The position numbers and the translations under genes are program-made. From the NCBI RefSeq assembly GCF_015711015.1, contig NZ_CP064653.1, positions 1,240,001 through 1,304,000 of the forward strand: a stretch of 64,000 bases of DNA, read 5' to 3'. The stretch comes from Methylomonas sp. LL1 (lineage in GTDB: Bacteria; Pseudomonadota; Gammaproteobacteria; Methylococcales; Methylomonadaceae). The notes beneath the pieces are model-generated. The model made no database searches, had not been told where the DNA came from, and worked only from the letters and a program-made list of their open reading frames with translations. Below are positions 43,541-52,900 of this stretch, piece by piece; within the stretch, counting starts at the first letter, position 1, and every line of letters begins with the position of its first letter.

Positions 43541-45670
43541 ATGACTACTTCCCCCGCAGAAATCGAGAACCCATCCTTAATTTCGCAGAACATTTATATC
43601 ACCGGCGCCGATCGCAATAGTGGCAAATCCATCATTATGCTGGCCATGATGGATATGCTAACCGGCTATGCCGGTAAAGTCGGTTTCTTTCGACCGATCG
43701 TGCACGCCGGCGGAAAAAAAGATGAATTAATTCAATTTATCAGTTATCGCTACCAACCCGATTTACCCTATGAAGCCATGTATGGCTGTAAAAGTGATCA
43801 GGCTCGAGAACTGCTGGCCGACGAACAATACGATGAATTACACAAAATCATTCTGGCCAAATATCGCGCACTGAAAGCCCAATGCGATTATGTATTGTGC
43901 GTGGGACCCGACTATGTGCACGGCGATTCGATTTTTGAATTCGGCTTTAACGCCGACGTAGCCAATAATCTCGATTGCCTGATGATGCCTATCATGCATG
44001 GCATCAATCAGGATAATCTGCAGATTTTAAACAGCCTTGCCCGGCTAAAACATGAGTTGCACGAACACGACAGCGATGTATTGGCGGTAGTCATCAACAG
44101 CGTGGACCAACAGCAAGTCGAGACTTTGCGCGACATCTTGATTCATCATGCCAACTTCCCGATTTATGTGGTTCCCGCCGAACTCTCGCTGGAAAAACCC
44201 ACCATGGGCAATATCGCCCACGCTCTAGGCGCCAAAATGTTTTCCGGCGACAACAATGCCCTGAGCCGCGAGGTTTATCATTATAAAGTCGCGGCCATGC
44301 TGGTACCGGATTTTCTGGATTATGTCGAACAAGGCGATTTGATCATCACCCCTGGCGACCGTTCCGATATTATCCTGGCTAGCCTGATGGCCTATCATTC
44401 GGCCAATTATCCGCAAATTTCCGGCCTGTTGCTGACTGGACACCAGGAACCAGGCCGCCAGGTTCAGGCGCTCATTGACGGCCTGGGCGACGCTCCGTTT
44501 GCGGTGATGGGAGTCGATTCCGATACGTTCACCACCGCCATGCGCGTTAGCCAGGTTCCCGCCCGCTTGCATTCGCAGGACGAAAGAAAAATCGCCAAAG
44601 CTCTGGGCCTGGTGGAAAGCAATATCAACATGAACGAAATTCGCTTGCAGCTGCGCAGCAAAGTCACCCATAAAATGACGCCGCTAATGTTCGAATACGA
44701 TCTGATACAACGCGCCAAGGCGAAAAAACAACATATCGTGTTGCCGGAGGGTGGCGAGGAACGCATATTGCGCGCCGCCGAAATTTTGTTGCTGCGGGAC
44801 GTGGTCAAAATTACCCTGCTCGGTAACGAAACCGAGATACGCCAGAAAATTCAATCCTTGGCGTTGAAACTGAACGATGTGGAAATCATCGATCCGATGA
44901 CCTCCGAATTGCGCCCACTGTTTGCCCAGGCTTATTACGAAGCGCGGAAACATAAAAACATCATTTATGCCACCGCATTCGATTTAATGGCCGACGTCAG
45001 CTATTTCGGCACCCTGATGATCCATCTCGGCTTTGCCAACGGCATGGTATCCGGTGCCGTGCATTCGACCCAACACACCATACGCCCGGCCTTTGAAATC
45101 ATCAAAACCAAACCCGGCGCCTCTATCGTTTCCAGCGTGTTTTTCATGTGCTTGGAGGATGAAGTACTGGTTTATGGCGACTGCGCGGTCAATCCAAATC
45201 CGAATGCGCGGGAATTGGCCGACATTGCCATTAGCGCCGCCGATACCGCCAAGATGTTCAATATCGAACCGAGAGTGGCCATGCTGTCTTATTCCACCGG
45301 TGACTCGGGCAAGGGCGAAGCCGTGGATAAAGTCCGGGAAGCGGTCAAAATCGCCAAAAGCCTGCGCCCGGATTTAAAACTGGAAGGCCCCATGCAGTAT
45401 GATGCCGCCGTCGACTTTGGCGTGGCCAAAACCAAGTTACCCAATAGTGAAGTCGCGGGCCAAGCCACCGTATTCATCTTTCCCGATTTGAACACCGGCA
45501 ACAATACCTACAAGGCCGTGCAGCGTTCGTCGGACGCGCTTGCGATAGGCCCCGTGCTGCAAGGCCTGAATAAACCGGTTAACGACCTTAGCCGAGGCTG
45601 CACCGTGCCGGACATCGTCAATACCGTGATCATTACCGCCATCCAAGCACAGGAGTGTGATGAATCATGA
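43541..45670 (+). CDS. pta: Phosphate acetyltransferase
   Basis: 709 residues, the long enterobacterial type. It has an N-terminal P-loop-like ATPase-fold domain (TGADRNSGKSIIML), a central DRTGG domain (about 215-330) and the C-terminal catalytic PTA domain (from about 385; HIVLPEGGEERIL, LSYSTGDSG, EGPMQYDAAVD). It interconverts acetyl-CoA and acetyl phosphate. The stop overlaps the DUF2380 gene by 4 nt (ATGA), and ackA follows. The ribosome site before the ATG is weak. Confidence 0.97.
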   Translation: MTTSPAEIENPSLISQNIYITGADRNSGKSIIMLAMMDMLTGYAGKVGFFRPIVHAGGKKDELIQFISYRYQPDLPYEAMYGCKSDQARELLADEQYDELHKIILAKYRALKAQCDYVLCVGPDYVHGDSIFEFGFNADVANNLDCLMMPIMHGINQDNLQILNSLARLKHELHEHDSDVLAVVINSVDQQQVETLRDILIHHANFPIYVVPAELSLEKPTMGNIAHALGAKMFSGDNNALSREVYHYKVAAMLVPDFLDYVEQGDLIITPGDRSDIILASLMAYHSANYPQISGLLLTGHQEPGRQVQALIDGLGDAPFAVMGVDSDTFTTAMRVSQVPARLHSQDERKIAKALGLVESNINMNEIRLQLRSKVTHKMTPLMFEYDLIQRAKAKKQHIVLPEGGEERILRAAEILLLRDVVKITLLGNETEIRQKIQSLALKLNDVEIIDPMTSELRPLFAQAYYEARKHKNIIYATAFDLMADVSYFGTLMIHLGFANGMVSGAVHSTQHTIRPAFEIIKTKPGASIVSSVFFMCLEDEVLVYGDCAVNPNPNARELADIAISAADTAKMFNIEPRVAMLSYSTGDSGKGEAVDKVREAVKIAKSLRPDLKLEGPMQYDAAVDFGVAKTKLPNSEVAGQATVFIFPDLNTGNNTYKAVQRSSDALAIGPVLQGLNKPVNDLSRGCTVPDIVNTVIITAIQAQECDES

Positions 45671-46197
45671 TCGTTCGCCTGATTTTGCTGTTTGCTTTGA
45701 GCGCGCCGAGCTTTTGCTTAACCGCCGCGCCTCGAATTGCCGTTCTGGATTTCGAACTGAAGGATTTAACACTAGCCCCCGGCATTCCCGCCGAAATCAA
45801 GCGTACAGCCTCGATCAAGCCCTTACTGGAACACGAATTAGCCTCGGCCGGTTATCAAATAATCCATATTCCGTTGTCCGCCCAACAGGACGCCACTAGC
45901 GGAGTCGGCTATCTGTTCGACCACGCCGATGCCGCCGCCAACCTGGGCAAACAGTTTGCCGCCGATTACGTGCTGGTGGGCAGACTACACAAACCCAGTT
46001 TTTTGTTTGCTTATTTGATCGGCAACTTGGTCCGGGTCGGCGACCAAAAACTGATCGGCAGCTATATCACCGAGTCCAAGGGGCCGAATATTGACCTGGT
46101 CATCAAAGCCGTGGAAAGTTTGGCCGTCAAAATTGATGATACCTTGGAAAATCGCTACACCCCGCCGCCACCCGGCAAACTGAAACAACAACCTTAA
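45667..46197 (+). CDS. DUF2380-family secreted protein
   Basis: 176 residues. A signal peptide (about 1-20, LILLFALSAPSFCLTAA) leads into the DUF2380 domain: APRIAVLDFELKDLTL, a helical segment, then AADYVLVGRLHKPSFLF and IGSYITESKGPN. A short Pro-rich basic tail closes it. The fold resembles the periplasmic curli-assembly/CsgG-like or TolB-N-like sheets, but no function is assigned. It is translationally coupled to pta and lies 85 bp before ackA. Why a periplasmic protein is inside the acetate operon is not clear. Confidence 0.85.
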   Translation: MIVRLILLFALSAPSFCLTAAPRIAVLDFELKDLTLAPGIPAEIKRTASIKPLLEHELASAGYQIIHIPLSAQQDATSGVGYLFDHADAAANLGKQFAADYVLVGRLHKPSFLFAYLIGNLVRVGDQKLIGSYITESKGPNIDLVIKAVESLAVKIDDTLENRYTPPPPGKLKQQP

Positions 46198-46282
46198 AAT
46201 CCCTATCCTCTGCAAAATTCGGCATGGTCAAAATCTTACGCGAGATTTACCAAATCAAAGTCACCCAAAAAACAAGGAATTT

Positions 46283-47473
46283 ATGAACATTCTCGTTCTA
46301 AACGCCGGCAGTTCCTCTATTAAATACAGTCTGTTCGACATGGCCGATCAATCCGTCTTGTTGACCGGCATTATCGAGCGCATCGGCGAATCGCTGGCCG
46401 TGCACCGCTATCGCCTGGCCGACGAACAGCCGAATTCGGCGGAAAAAATCATTAATAACCACCAGCAAGCCTTGCAAGATCTGTTTTGCGTGCTGTCCGC
46501 CACGGGCGCCGGCCAGCCGGCCTGTATCGGCCACCGGGTGGTTCATGGCGGCGAATTTTTTCGGGAACCGGCCTTGATCACAGCCGATGTGACTCAACAA
46601 ATTGCCAGCGTGATTCCGTTGGCGCCACTGCATAACCCCGCCAACTTGCTCGGCATACAAGAAGCGCTACGGCTGATGGGCGACATTCCACAAGTGGCTG
46701 TTTTCGATACCGCTTTCCACCATAGCCTGCCGGATTATGCCTATCGTTATGCCTTGCCGAACACGCTTTATAAGGATCAAGGCGTGCGCCGCTATGGCTT
46801 TCATGGAACGTCTCATCATTATGTGGCCAAGCAGGCCGCGCAATTTCTCGGCAAAGCATTGACCGCGCTGAACATGATTACGCTGCACTTGGGTAACGGG
46901 GCCAGCATTACCGCGATCGAAAACGGCCGCAGTATCGATACCTCAATGGGCATGACTCCGCTTGAGGGGCTGATGATGGGGACTCGTTGCGGCGATATTG
47001 ACCCGGCGCTGCATTTCTACCTGAGCCGCACGCTGGGGCTTTCGCTGGATGAGATTGAAAACTTGTTGAATAAAAGCAGCGGCTGCAAGGGTATTTGCGG
47101 TGAAAACGACATGCGCGGCATTCACCGGATGGCCGAAAGCGGCGATGAAACCGCGCGTCTGGCCCTGGCCATGTATGCTTACCGGATCAAGAAATACATC
47201 GGCGCCTATGTTGCGGTACTTGGCCGTATCGATGCGCTGGTTTTCACCGGCGGCATCGGCGAAAACGATGCCTGGCTGCGCCAGCAATGTTGCGCGGGCC
47301 TATCCGTGCTCGGTATCGTTATCGATAGCGAACAAAATCTTGCCGCCAATCGACCCTGCGCGCGGATCAGTCCCGCCGATTCACCAGTCCAGGTGCTGGT
47401 CATCGGTACGCAAGAAGAACTGGAAATTGCGATTCAGGCTCAAGCCTGTATTCAACAACAAGTTTCGGGATAG
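46283..47473 (+). CDS. ackA: Acetate kinase
   Basis: 396 residues. It makes ATP from acetyl phosphate, or acetyl phosphate from acetate. The opening NILVLNAGSSSIKYSLF, the central GHRVVHGG, FDTAFH, RRYGFHGTSH and HLGNGASITA, and the late FTGGIGEND are all intact. It is the third gene of the pta-DUF2380-ackA unit, with AAGGAA 6 nt upstream. In methanotrophs this route supports acetate excretion under oxygen limitation. This is known of the pathway, not shown here. Confidence 0.97.
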   Translation: MNILVLNAGSSSIKYSLFDMADQSVLLTGIIERIGESLAVHRYRLADEQPNSAEKIINNHQQALQDLFCVLSATGAGQPACIGHRVVHGGEFFREPALITADVTQQIASVIPLAPLHNPANLLGIQEALRLMGDIPQVAVFDTAFHHSLPDYAYRYALPNTLYKDQGVRRYGFHGTSHHYVAKQAAQFLGKALTALNMITLHLGNGASITAIENGRSIDTSMGMTPLEGLMMGTRCGDIDPALHFYLSRTLGLSLDEIENLLNKSSGCKGICGENDMRGIHRMAESGDETARLALAMYAYRIKKYIGAYVAVLGRIDALVFTGGIGENDAWLRQQCCAGLSVLGIVIDSEQNLAANRPCARISPADSPVQVLVIGTQEELEIAIQAQACIQQQVSG

Positions 47474-47607
47474 GGGCAGCTGCGGTGACAAACTGCCCGT
47501 CAAGCGGAACCGATGCGAGTAGCTGACTTCGACAGTTCGGTCAGCGGCTCATGTTACCGGTTTGATGCCGTTTGTTGGCGACATTGGCTTACGCCGTCCA
47601 AGTTCCT

Positions 47608-49572
47608 CTACCGTTGAGCCGGCGATAAAACCACACGATTTCTCCCCCCCTCCTTGGCGGAATAGAGGGCGCGATCGGCTTCGCTCAAAACACTATCGGG
47701 GTTTTTACTGCCAGCCGTTAATAGGGCGATACCGATAGAAACCGTCACCTCCAGAAATATGTTCTGGTGACGTAACGGAGAATCCGCCAATGTTTTGCGC
47801 AGACGCTCGGCAAACACACGAGCTTCGGACAAATCGGTATCGGGTAGGATAATGGCGAATTCCTCGCCGCCTAGACGCCCTACCACATCGATCTTACGCT
47901 GTTGCCTACGAATAATATCGGCAAAGTGTTTCAGAACCGCGTCGCCCGCGGCATGCCCATGAGTATCATTAATCCGCTTGAAATAATCGAGATCCAGCAT
48001 CAAAACCGCGGATTCCAACTCCGCATTGCGTTGCATCCGGTTGAATTCTTCTTGCAATCGCACCAAAAAATGACGCCTATTAAAAAAGCCGGTCAACCCG
48101 TCGGTAGTAGCCAGCTCCCACAATTCTTCCTCCATCCGCTTATGCTGAGTGATGTCGATGCACGAACCGATGAAGCCGACAAAGTTAGTATTCTCGTCGA
48201 AGCGCGGCACGCCGGTGTTGATGATCCAGCGATATTCTCCGTCAAAACGCCTAAGCCTAAACTCCACGCTGAAAGGCTTATGCAATTGAAAATGCCAGTT
48301 CAGTAGTTTGCCCACCAACTCAAGTTGGGCGGGATCGACGGACACCAACCAGCCATGGCCGGTTTCTTCCGTCAGTGTGCGCCCGGTAAAATCCAGCCAG
48401 TGCTTGTTGAACCAGATAGCCGACTGGTCTACGTCCGCCATCCAGATCATCACCGGCGCGGAGTCCGCCATTAATCTGAAACGAGCCTCGCTTTCCTGCA
48501 GCTCGTGATTGGTAGCCGCCGCCAATGACAAAGCCTTTTCATGCGCGATTAACTGCCGCATCAGTAGCGCCAGTAGCAAGCTCAAAATCACACCGTTGAC
48601 CAAGATAATCAATGGGTGGTATCTGCTGAGCCAATGTTGTAGACCCGGCTCGCTATGTATCACCAGAGTCCAGGTACGCCCCCCCAACGATAATTGCCGC
48701 GTCGTGCTGAGTGCTTGTTCGGAAATTTGTTGGTTATGATCGCTGTACATCAGGTCGGACTGGGATGCCTGCCGGTCGTCGTAGATGCTTAGATGCAAAT
48801 CACCGGCCCGTTCGCCACCGATGCCCGCCATAAAATCCTTGATTCGGAAGGGGGCGTAGACCCAGCCTATGATATTGGCTCTGCGTTGCTGCTCGTCGCC
48901 AACAGGCTGACCATTCCGGTAAACCGGTAAATACATCAAAAAACCAAATTGTATGTCGCTATCGGTTTCCTGCACTAAGGTAACCTTGCCCGACAGGCCG
49001 ATAGAATTGTTGTCACGGGCAAAAATCATGGCCTGCCGCCGTACCGGCTCCGAAAACATGTCGTAACTGAACGCACGTAAATTGCGCCCGGCAAAGGGCT
49101 CCAGGTAAATGATGGAGGTATAACTTTCTCGTTCGCCGGGAGGATAAATTTGATAATCCGGAAAACCTTGCTCCCGCAGGTTCCTTATATGACTGTCCTT
49201 TTTATCCTTCGGCACTATCACTGAAAAACCCACGCCCTGGATGCCGGGGTAACGTTGATCAAGATGCATCGCGGAAATGTATTCGCGAAACTCGCCACGC
49301 TCCACCGCATCGGAAGCAGCAAACAAGCCACGGGCGCCATAAAGCACTTGTTGGTAAGTCTCCAAACGCTTGTCTATGCTCTCCATCAGGTGATTCACCC
49401 TAAAATTAAAATAGGCTTGGGTATTGCGTTCGATAGTGCGCTCGGTGGCATACCACATAACGACGGTAATCAGCAGTCCCACGGTCAAAATCAGATACAC
49501 GCTCCCCGTCACCAGCAACCTACTGCGCCAGGGTCTTGATGAGGCTACTCGTGAACCGTGTGGAATAGGCAC
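47608..49572 (-). CDS. CHASE-PAS-GGDEF diguanylate cyclase
   Basis: 654 residues. TM1 (about 18-42) is followed by a periplasmic CHASE domain (about 75-300, RYPGIQGVGFSVIVP and ESYTSIIYLEPF). TM2 is at about 320-340. A PAS domain follows (about 365-485) and a GGDEF domain with an active GGEEF (RLGGEEFAIIL, near 565). No EAL domain is present, so it should synthesise c-di-GMP in response to a small extracellular ligand. It converges with ackA. The 134-bp gap between them has a GCTGAC/GTCAGC hairpin (47522-47545). Confidence 0.93.
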   Translation of the reverse strand: MPIPHGSRVASSRPWRSRLLVTGSVYLILTVGLLITVVMWYATERTIERNTQAYFNFRVNHLMESIDKRLETYQQVLYGARGLFAASDAVERGEFREYISAMHLDQRYPGIQGVGFSVIVPKDKKDSHIRNLREQGFPDYQIYPPGERESYTSIIYLEPFAGRNLRAFSYDMFSEPVRRQAMIFARDNNSIGLSGKVTLVQETDSDIQFGFLMYLPVYRNGQPVGDEQQRRANIIGWVYAPFRIKDFMAGIGGERAGDLHLSIYDDRQASQSDLMYSDHNQQISEQALSTTRQLSLGGRTWTLVIHSEPGLQHWLSRYHPLIILVNGVILSLLLALLMRQLIAHEKALSLAAATNHELQESEARFRLMADSAPVMIWMADVDQSAIWFNKHWLDFTGRTLTEETGHGWLVSVDPAQLELVGKLLNWHFQLHKPFSVEFRLRRFDGEYRWIINTGVPRFDENTNFVGFIGSCIDITQHKRMEEELWELATTDGLTGFFNRRHFLVRLQEEFNRMQRNAELESAVLMLDLDYFKRINDTHGHAAGDAVLKHFADIIRRQQRKIDVVGRLGGEEFAIILPDTDLSEARVFAERLRKTLADSPLRHQNIFLEVTVSIGIALLTAGSKNPDSVLSEADRALYSAKEGGRNRVVLSPAQR

Positions 49573-49941
49573 TTGTATATCTCCTGGTGATCAATAAAGC
49601 GGTTTTGGAGCATAAAGTTAACCAACATCTGTTTACCTCGCGCTAGGCGCGTTAGCTGTAAACCGGACTTCATGCTATTCAATGTTAGCCTTTTTTTAAA
49701 ATTGATGCCTTGAGACGATTAAATCAATACGATGAAGCAGCTAACATAAATGCTAAAATCCTGCTAAACCAGCCATGGAACGACTGTATCCTAGTCTTCC
49801 ATACTCCGCGTGAAATCAATCCTTCATCCATTTAGATCTTCCAGTTACTCTCACTTTATGCCAGGTCTAACATCGTCTCCCGCGGAGCTGGAAAAATGAA
49901 ACTCAATGTACACGCGGTCACAAATGAAGGTTAACTGATCA
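49573..49941. other. Divergent intergenic region
   Basis: This 369-bp gap separates the divergent CHASE-GGDEF and hemerythrin-GGDEF-EAL genes, so both promoters should lie here. ATGTTAGC (49682-49689) and GCTAACAT (49740-49747) form an 8-bp inverted repeat 50 bp apart. No gene or clear promoter was found. Confidence 0.4.
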
Positions 49942-52900
49942 ATGGGTAACATGAATTCGATTGATATTTTCCCCTGGAATGAAAATTTCAATACAGGCGT
50001 ACCCAAAATTGATCAACAGCATCGAAAATTAGTGCAATTGCTGAATGTGCTGGCCAGCCATATCGCATTTGAATCCGACCTTCCGGCTTTGAATATCATT
50101 TTCGATGAACTTGCCGACTATGCCCTTCATCACTTCCAAACGGAAGCCACCATTTGGCATCGGTATTTAGCGGACGATGAACTGGAAACACGGCACAAAG
50201 CGACGCATGACAGCTTTATAGACACAGTCTTAAAAATTAAAGCCAAGCAGAGTAGCCAACCGGCCAATGCGGTACTTGAACAGGTGCTGGCATTCCTGAC
50301 GCGCTGGTTGGCGGCTCATATCCTGGAAAGCGACCGGCATATGGCCATGATAGTGCTAGGCATGCAATCGGGCATGACCTTGGAGTCGGCCAAAAAACTC
50401 GCGGCCGAGAAAATGAGCGGGACTACGCCAGTATTGATCGACCTGATTCTGTCCATTTACGAAAACCTGTCCAGCAATGCCTTGCAACTGATGCGCGAAC
50501 TGTCCCAGCGCAAACGCGATGAAGAATCCTTGTTAAAACTATCCCTGGCGGTGGAACAGAGTCCCAGCTCGATAGTGATTACCAACCGGGATGCCACCAT
50601 CGAGTTTGTCAACGAGGCATTCTTAAACGCAACCGGCTATGATCGCGGCGAAGCCATCGGACAAAACCCACGGCTCTTGCAATCCGGTAAAACGCCCCAG
50701 GAAACCTTCGAACGGATGTGGGCTGCCTTGACTCAAGGCAGGGTATGGGAAGGCGAATTCATCAACAGGCGCAAGGATGGCAGTGAATATGTCGAACTCG
50801 CTCAAATTTCGCCCATACACCAGGCCGACGGTAGCGTCAGCCATTATCTGGCTATCAAGGAAGATATCACCGAACGCAAGCGACTCGAGCGCGATCTGGT
50901 CGATCAATTGGCATTCACCCAAGCCGTAATCAATGCCGAAGTCAATGGTATTGCGGTATTCCATCAGATAGACGAAGAACCCCATGTCCGCTTCACGGTC
51001 TGGAACCCCAGCATGCGGGCAATTACCGGCTTTAGCCTGGAAGAGATGAATCGGCTGGGCTGGTACCGGACGATCTATACCGATCCCGCCATTCAACAGC
51101 AAGCCAGACTGTGTATGCGGCGCTTGCAACAAGGCGATCCTATTCAGGATCAGGAATGGGCCATCACCCGGAAACATGGGGAACGGCGTATCGTCCAAAT
51201 CCACGCAACCGGCTGCGCCGATGATGCCCAAGGCGCGCATATACTGGTAGTCATGCATGACATCACGCAGCGTAAGCAGGCCGAGAAGGCGCTGCTAGAG
51301 TCTCATCAACAAATGGATTCCTTGTTGAACTCCATGGCCGAAGGCGTATATGGGGTCGATACCGAAGGTGTCTGCGGCTTTGTAAACCGTTCATTCCTGC
51401 AAATATTGGGCTACGAAAACACCGAGCAGATCATCGGCAAACCGATCCATGACCTGATTCATCATTCTCACCCGGACGGCAGCCATTTTCCCGCCGAGCA
51501 ATGCAAGATACATGACACCTGTCTTCACCATCAAGAAATTCACTTAACGGACGAGGTTTTTTGGCGTTCGGATGGCGTGGGAATACCGGTCGAATACCGG
51601 GCACAGCCTATTGTTACCAACGGTGTGATGACCGGTGCAATCGCCACTTTTGTCGATATCAGCGATCGAAAAAAGGCCGAGGAGGCCGCTCAATCAGCCG
51701 CGCAATACGCCCGAAGCTTAATCGAAGCCAGTTTGGATCCCTTGGTAACGATTAGCGCGGCGGGCAAGATTACCGACGTCAATACCGCTACCGAGTGGGT
51801 AACCGGCGTGGGCCGAGAAAAACTGATCGGCAGCGACTTTGCCGATTATTTCACCGATCCCGCCGATGCACGCGCCGGTTATCAGCTGGTATTCTCGCAA
51901 GGTTTCGTGACCGATTTTCCGCTCACCATTCGCCATGCCTCGGGCAAGATCACCGAGGTACTCTATAACGCCTCGGTTTATCGGGATGGCAATGGTACGG
52001 TGTTGGGGGTGCTCGCCACCGCCCGCAATATAACCGAGCGTAAGCGGATTGAAGCCAGGCTTAGCGATAGCGAATCCCACCTACGCACCATCATCGAGAA
52101 CGAACCGGAATGTATCAAGATCGTTGATGCCCAGGGCCGACTGGTGCAAATGAATCCCGCCGGATTGGCAATGATAGAGGCGGACGGATTGGAACAGGTT
52201 CTCGCGCAACCGGTGCTGAATGTCATCGCGCCCGAATACCGCAAGGCTTTCGCCGACATGCATGCCAGAGTCATTGCCGGCCAATCCGCGCAATTGGAAT
52301 ATGAAGTGATAGGCTTAAAAGGCGGCCGTCGCTGGCTGGAAACCCACGCCGTACCGATGAAGGAAGCCGATGGCACGGTAGTGCATCTGGCCGTCACCCG
52401 CGACATCAGCGAACGAAAACGGGCCGAAGATCAACTGCGTATTGCCGCAACGGTTTTTGAATCGCAAGAAGGCATGATGGTGACGGATGCCAATAACGTC
52501 ATCCTACGGGTCAATCAAGCCTTTACCGAAATTACCGGCTACCCCGCGGCGGAAGTGGTAGGCAAAAACCCGCATATCCTCCAGTCCGGTCGGCAAGATA
52601 AAAGCTTTTATGCCGCCATGTGGGAAAGTATCGCCACTAGCGGCACTTGGGAAGGTGAAATCTGGAACCGCCGCAAAAACGGCGAAGTCTATCCGGAATA
52701 CCTGACGATCAAGGCGGTAACGGATCAATGCCGGCGCGTCACCCATTATGTCGGCACCTTATCGGACATTAGCCTCAGAAAATCGGCGGCCGAGGAAATT
52801 GAACGCTTGGCTTTTTACGATCCGCTCACCGGCCTGCCTAATCGGCGCCTGCTGCAGAATCGCTTGAAACCGGCGCTTGCCAACAGCCATCACACCGGAC

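Noticed and set aside
47522-47545. GCTGAC/GTCAGC hairpin after ackA as a terminator
   Set aside because: Only 6 bp with a 12-nt loop and no T-run on either strand. Noted but not called.
49682-49747. ATGTTAGC/GCTAACAT pair as further CRP-like sites
   Set aside because: They share the central octamer but lack the TGT and ACA half-sites at the right spacing.
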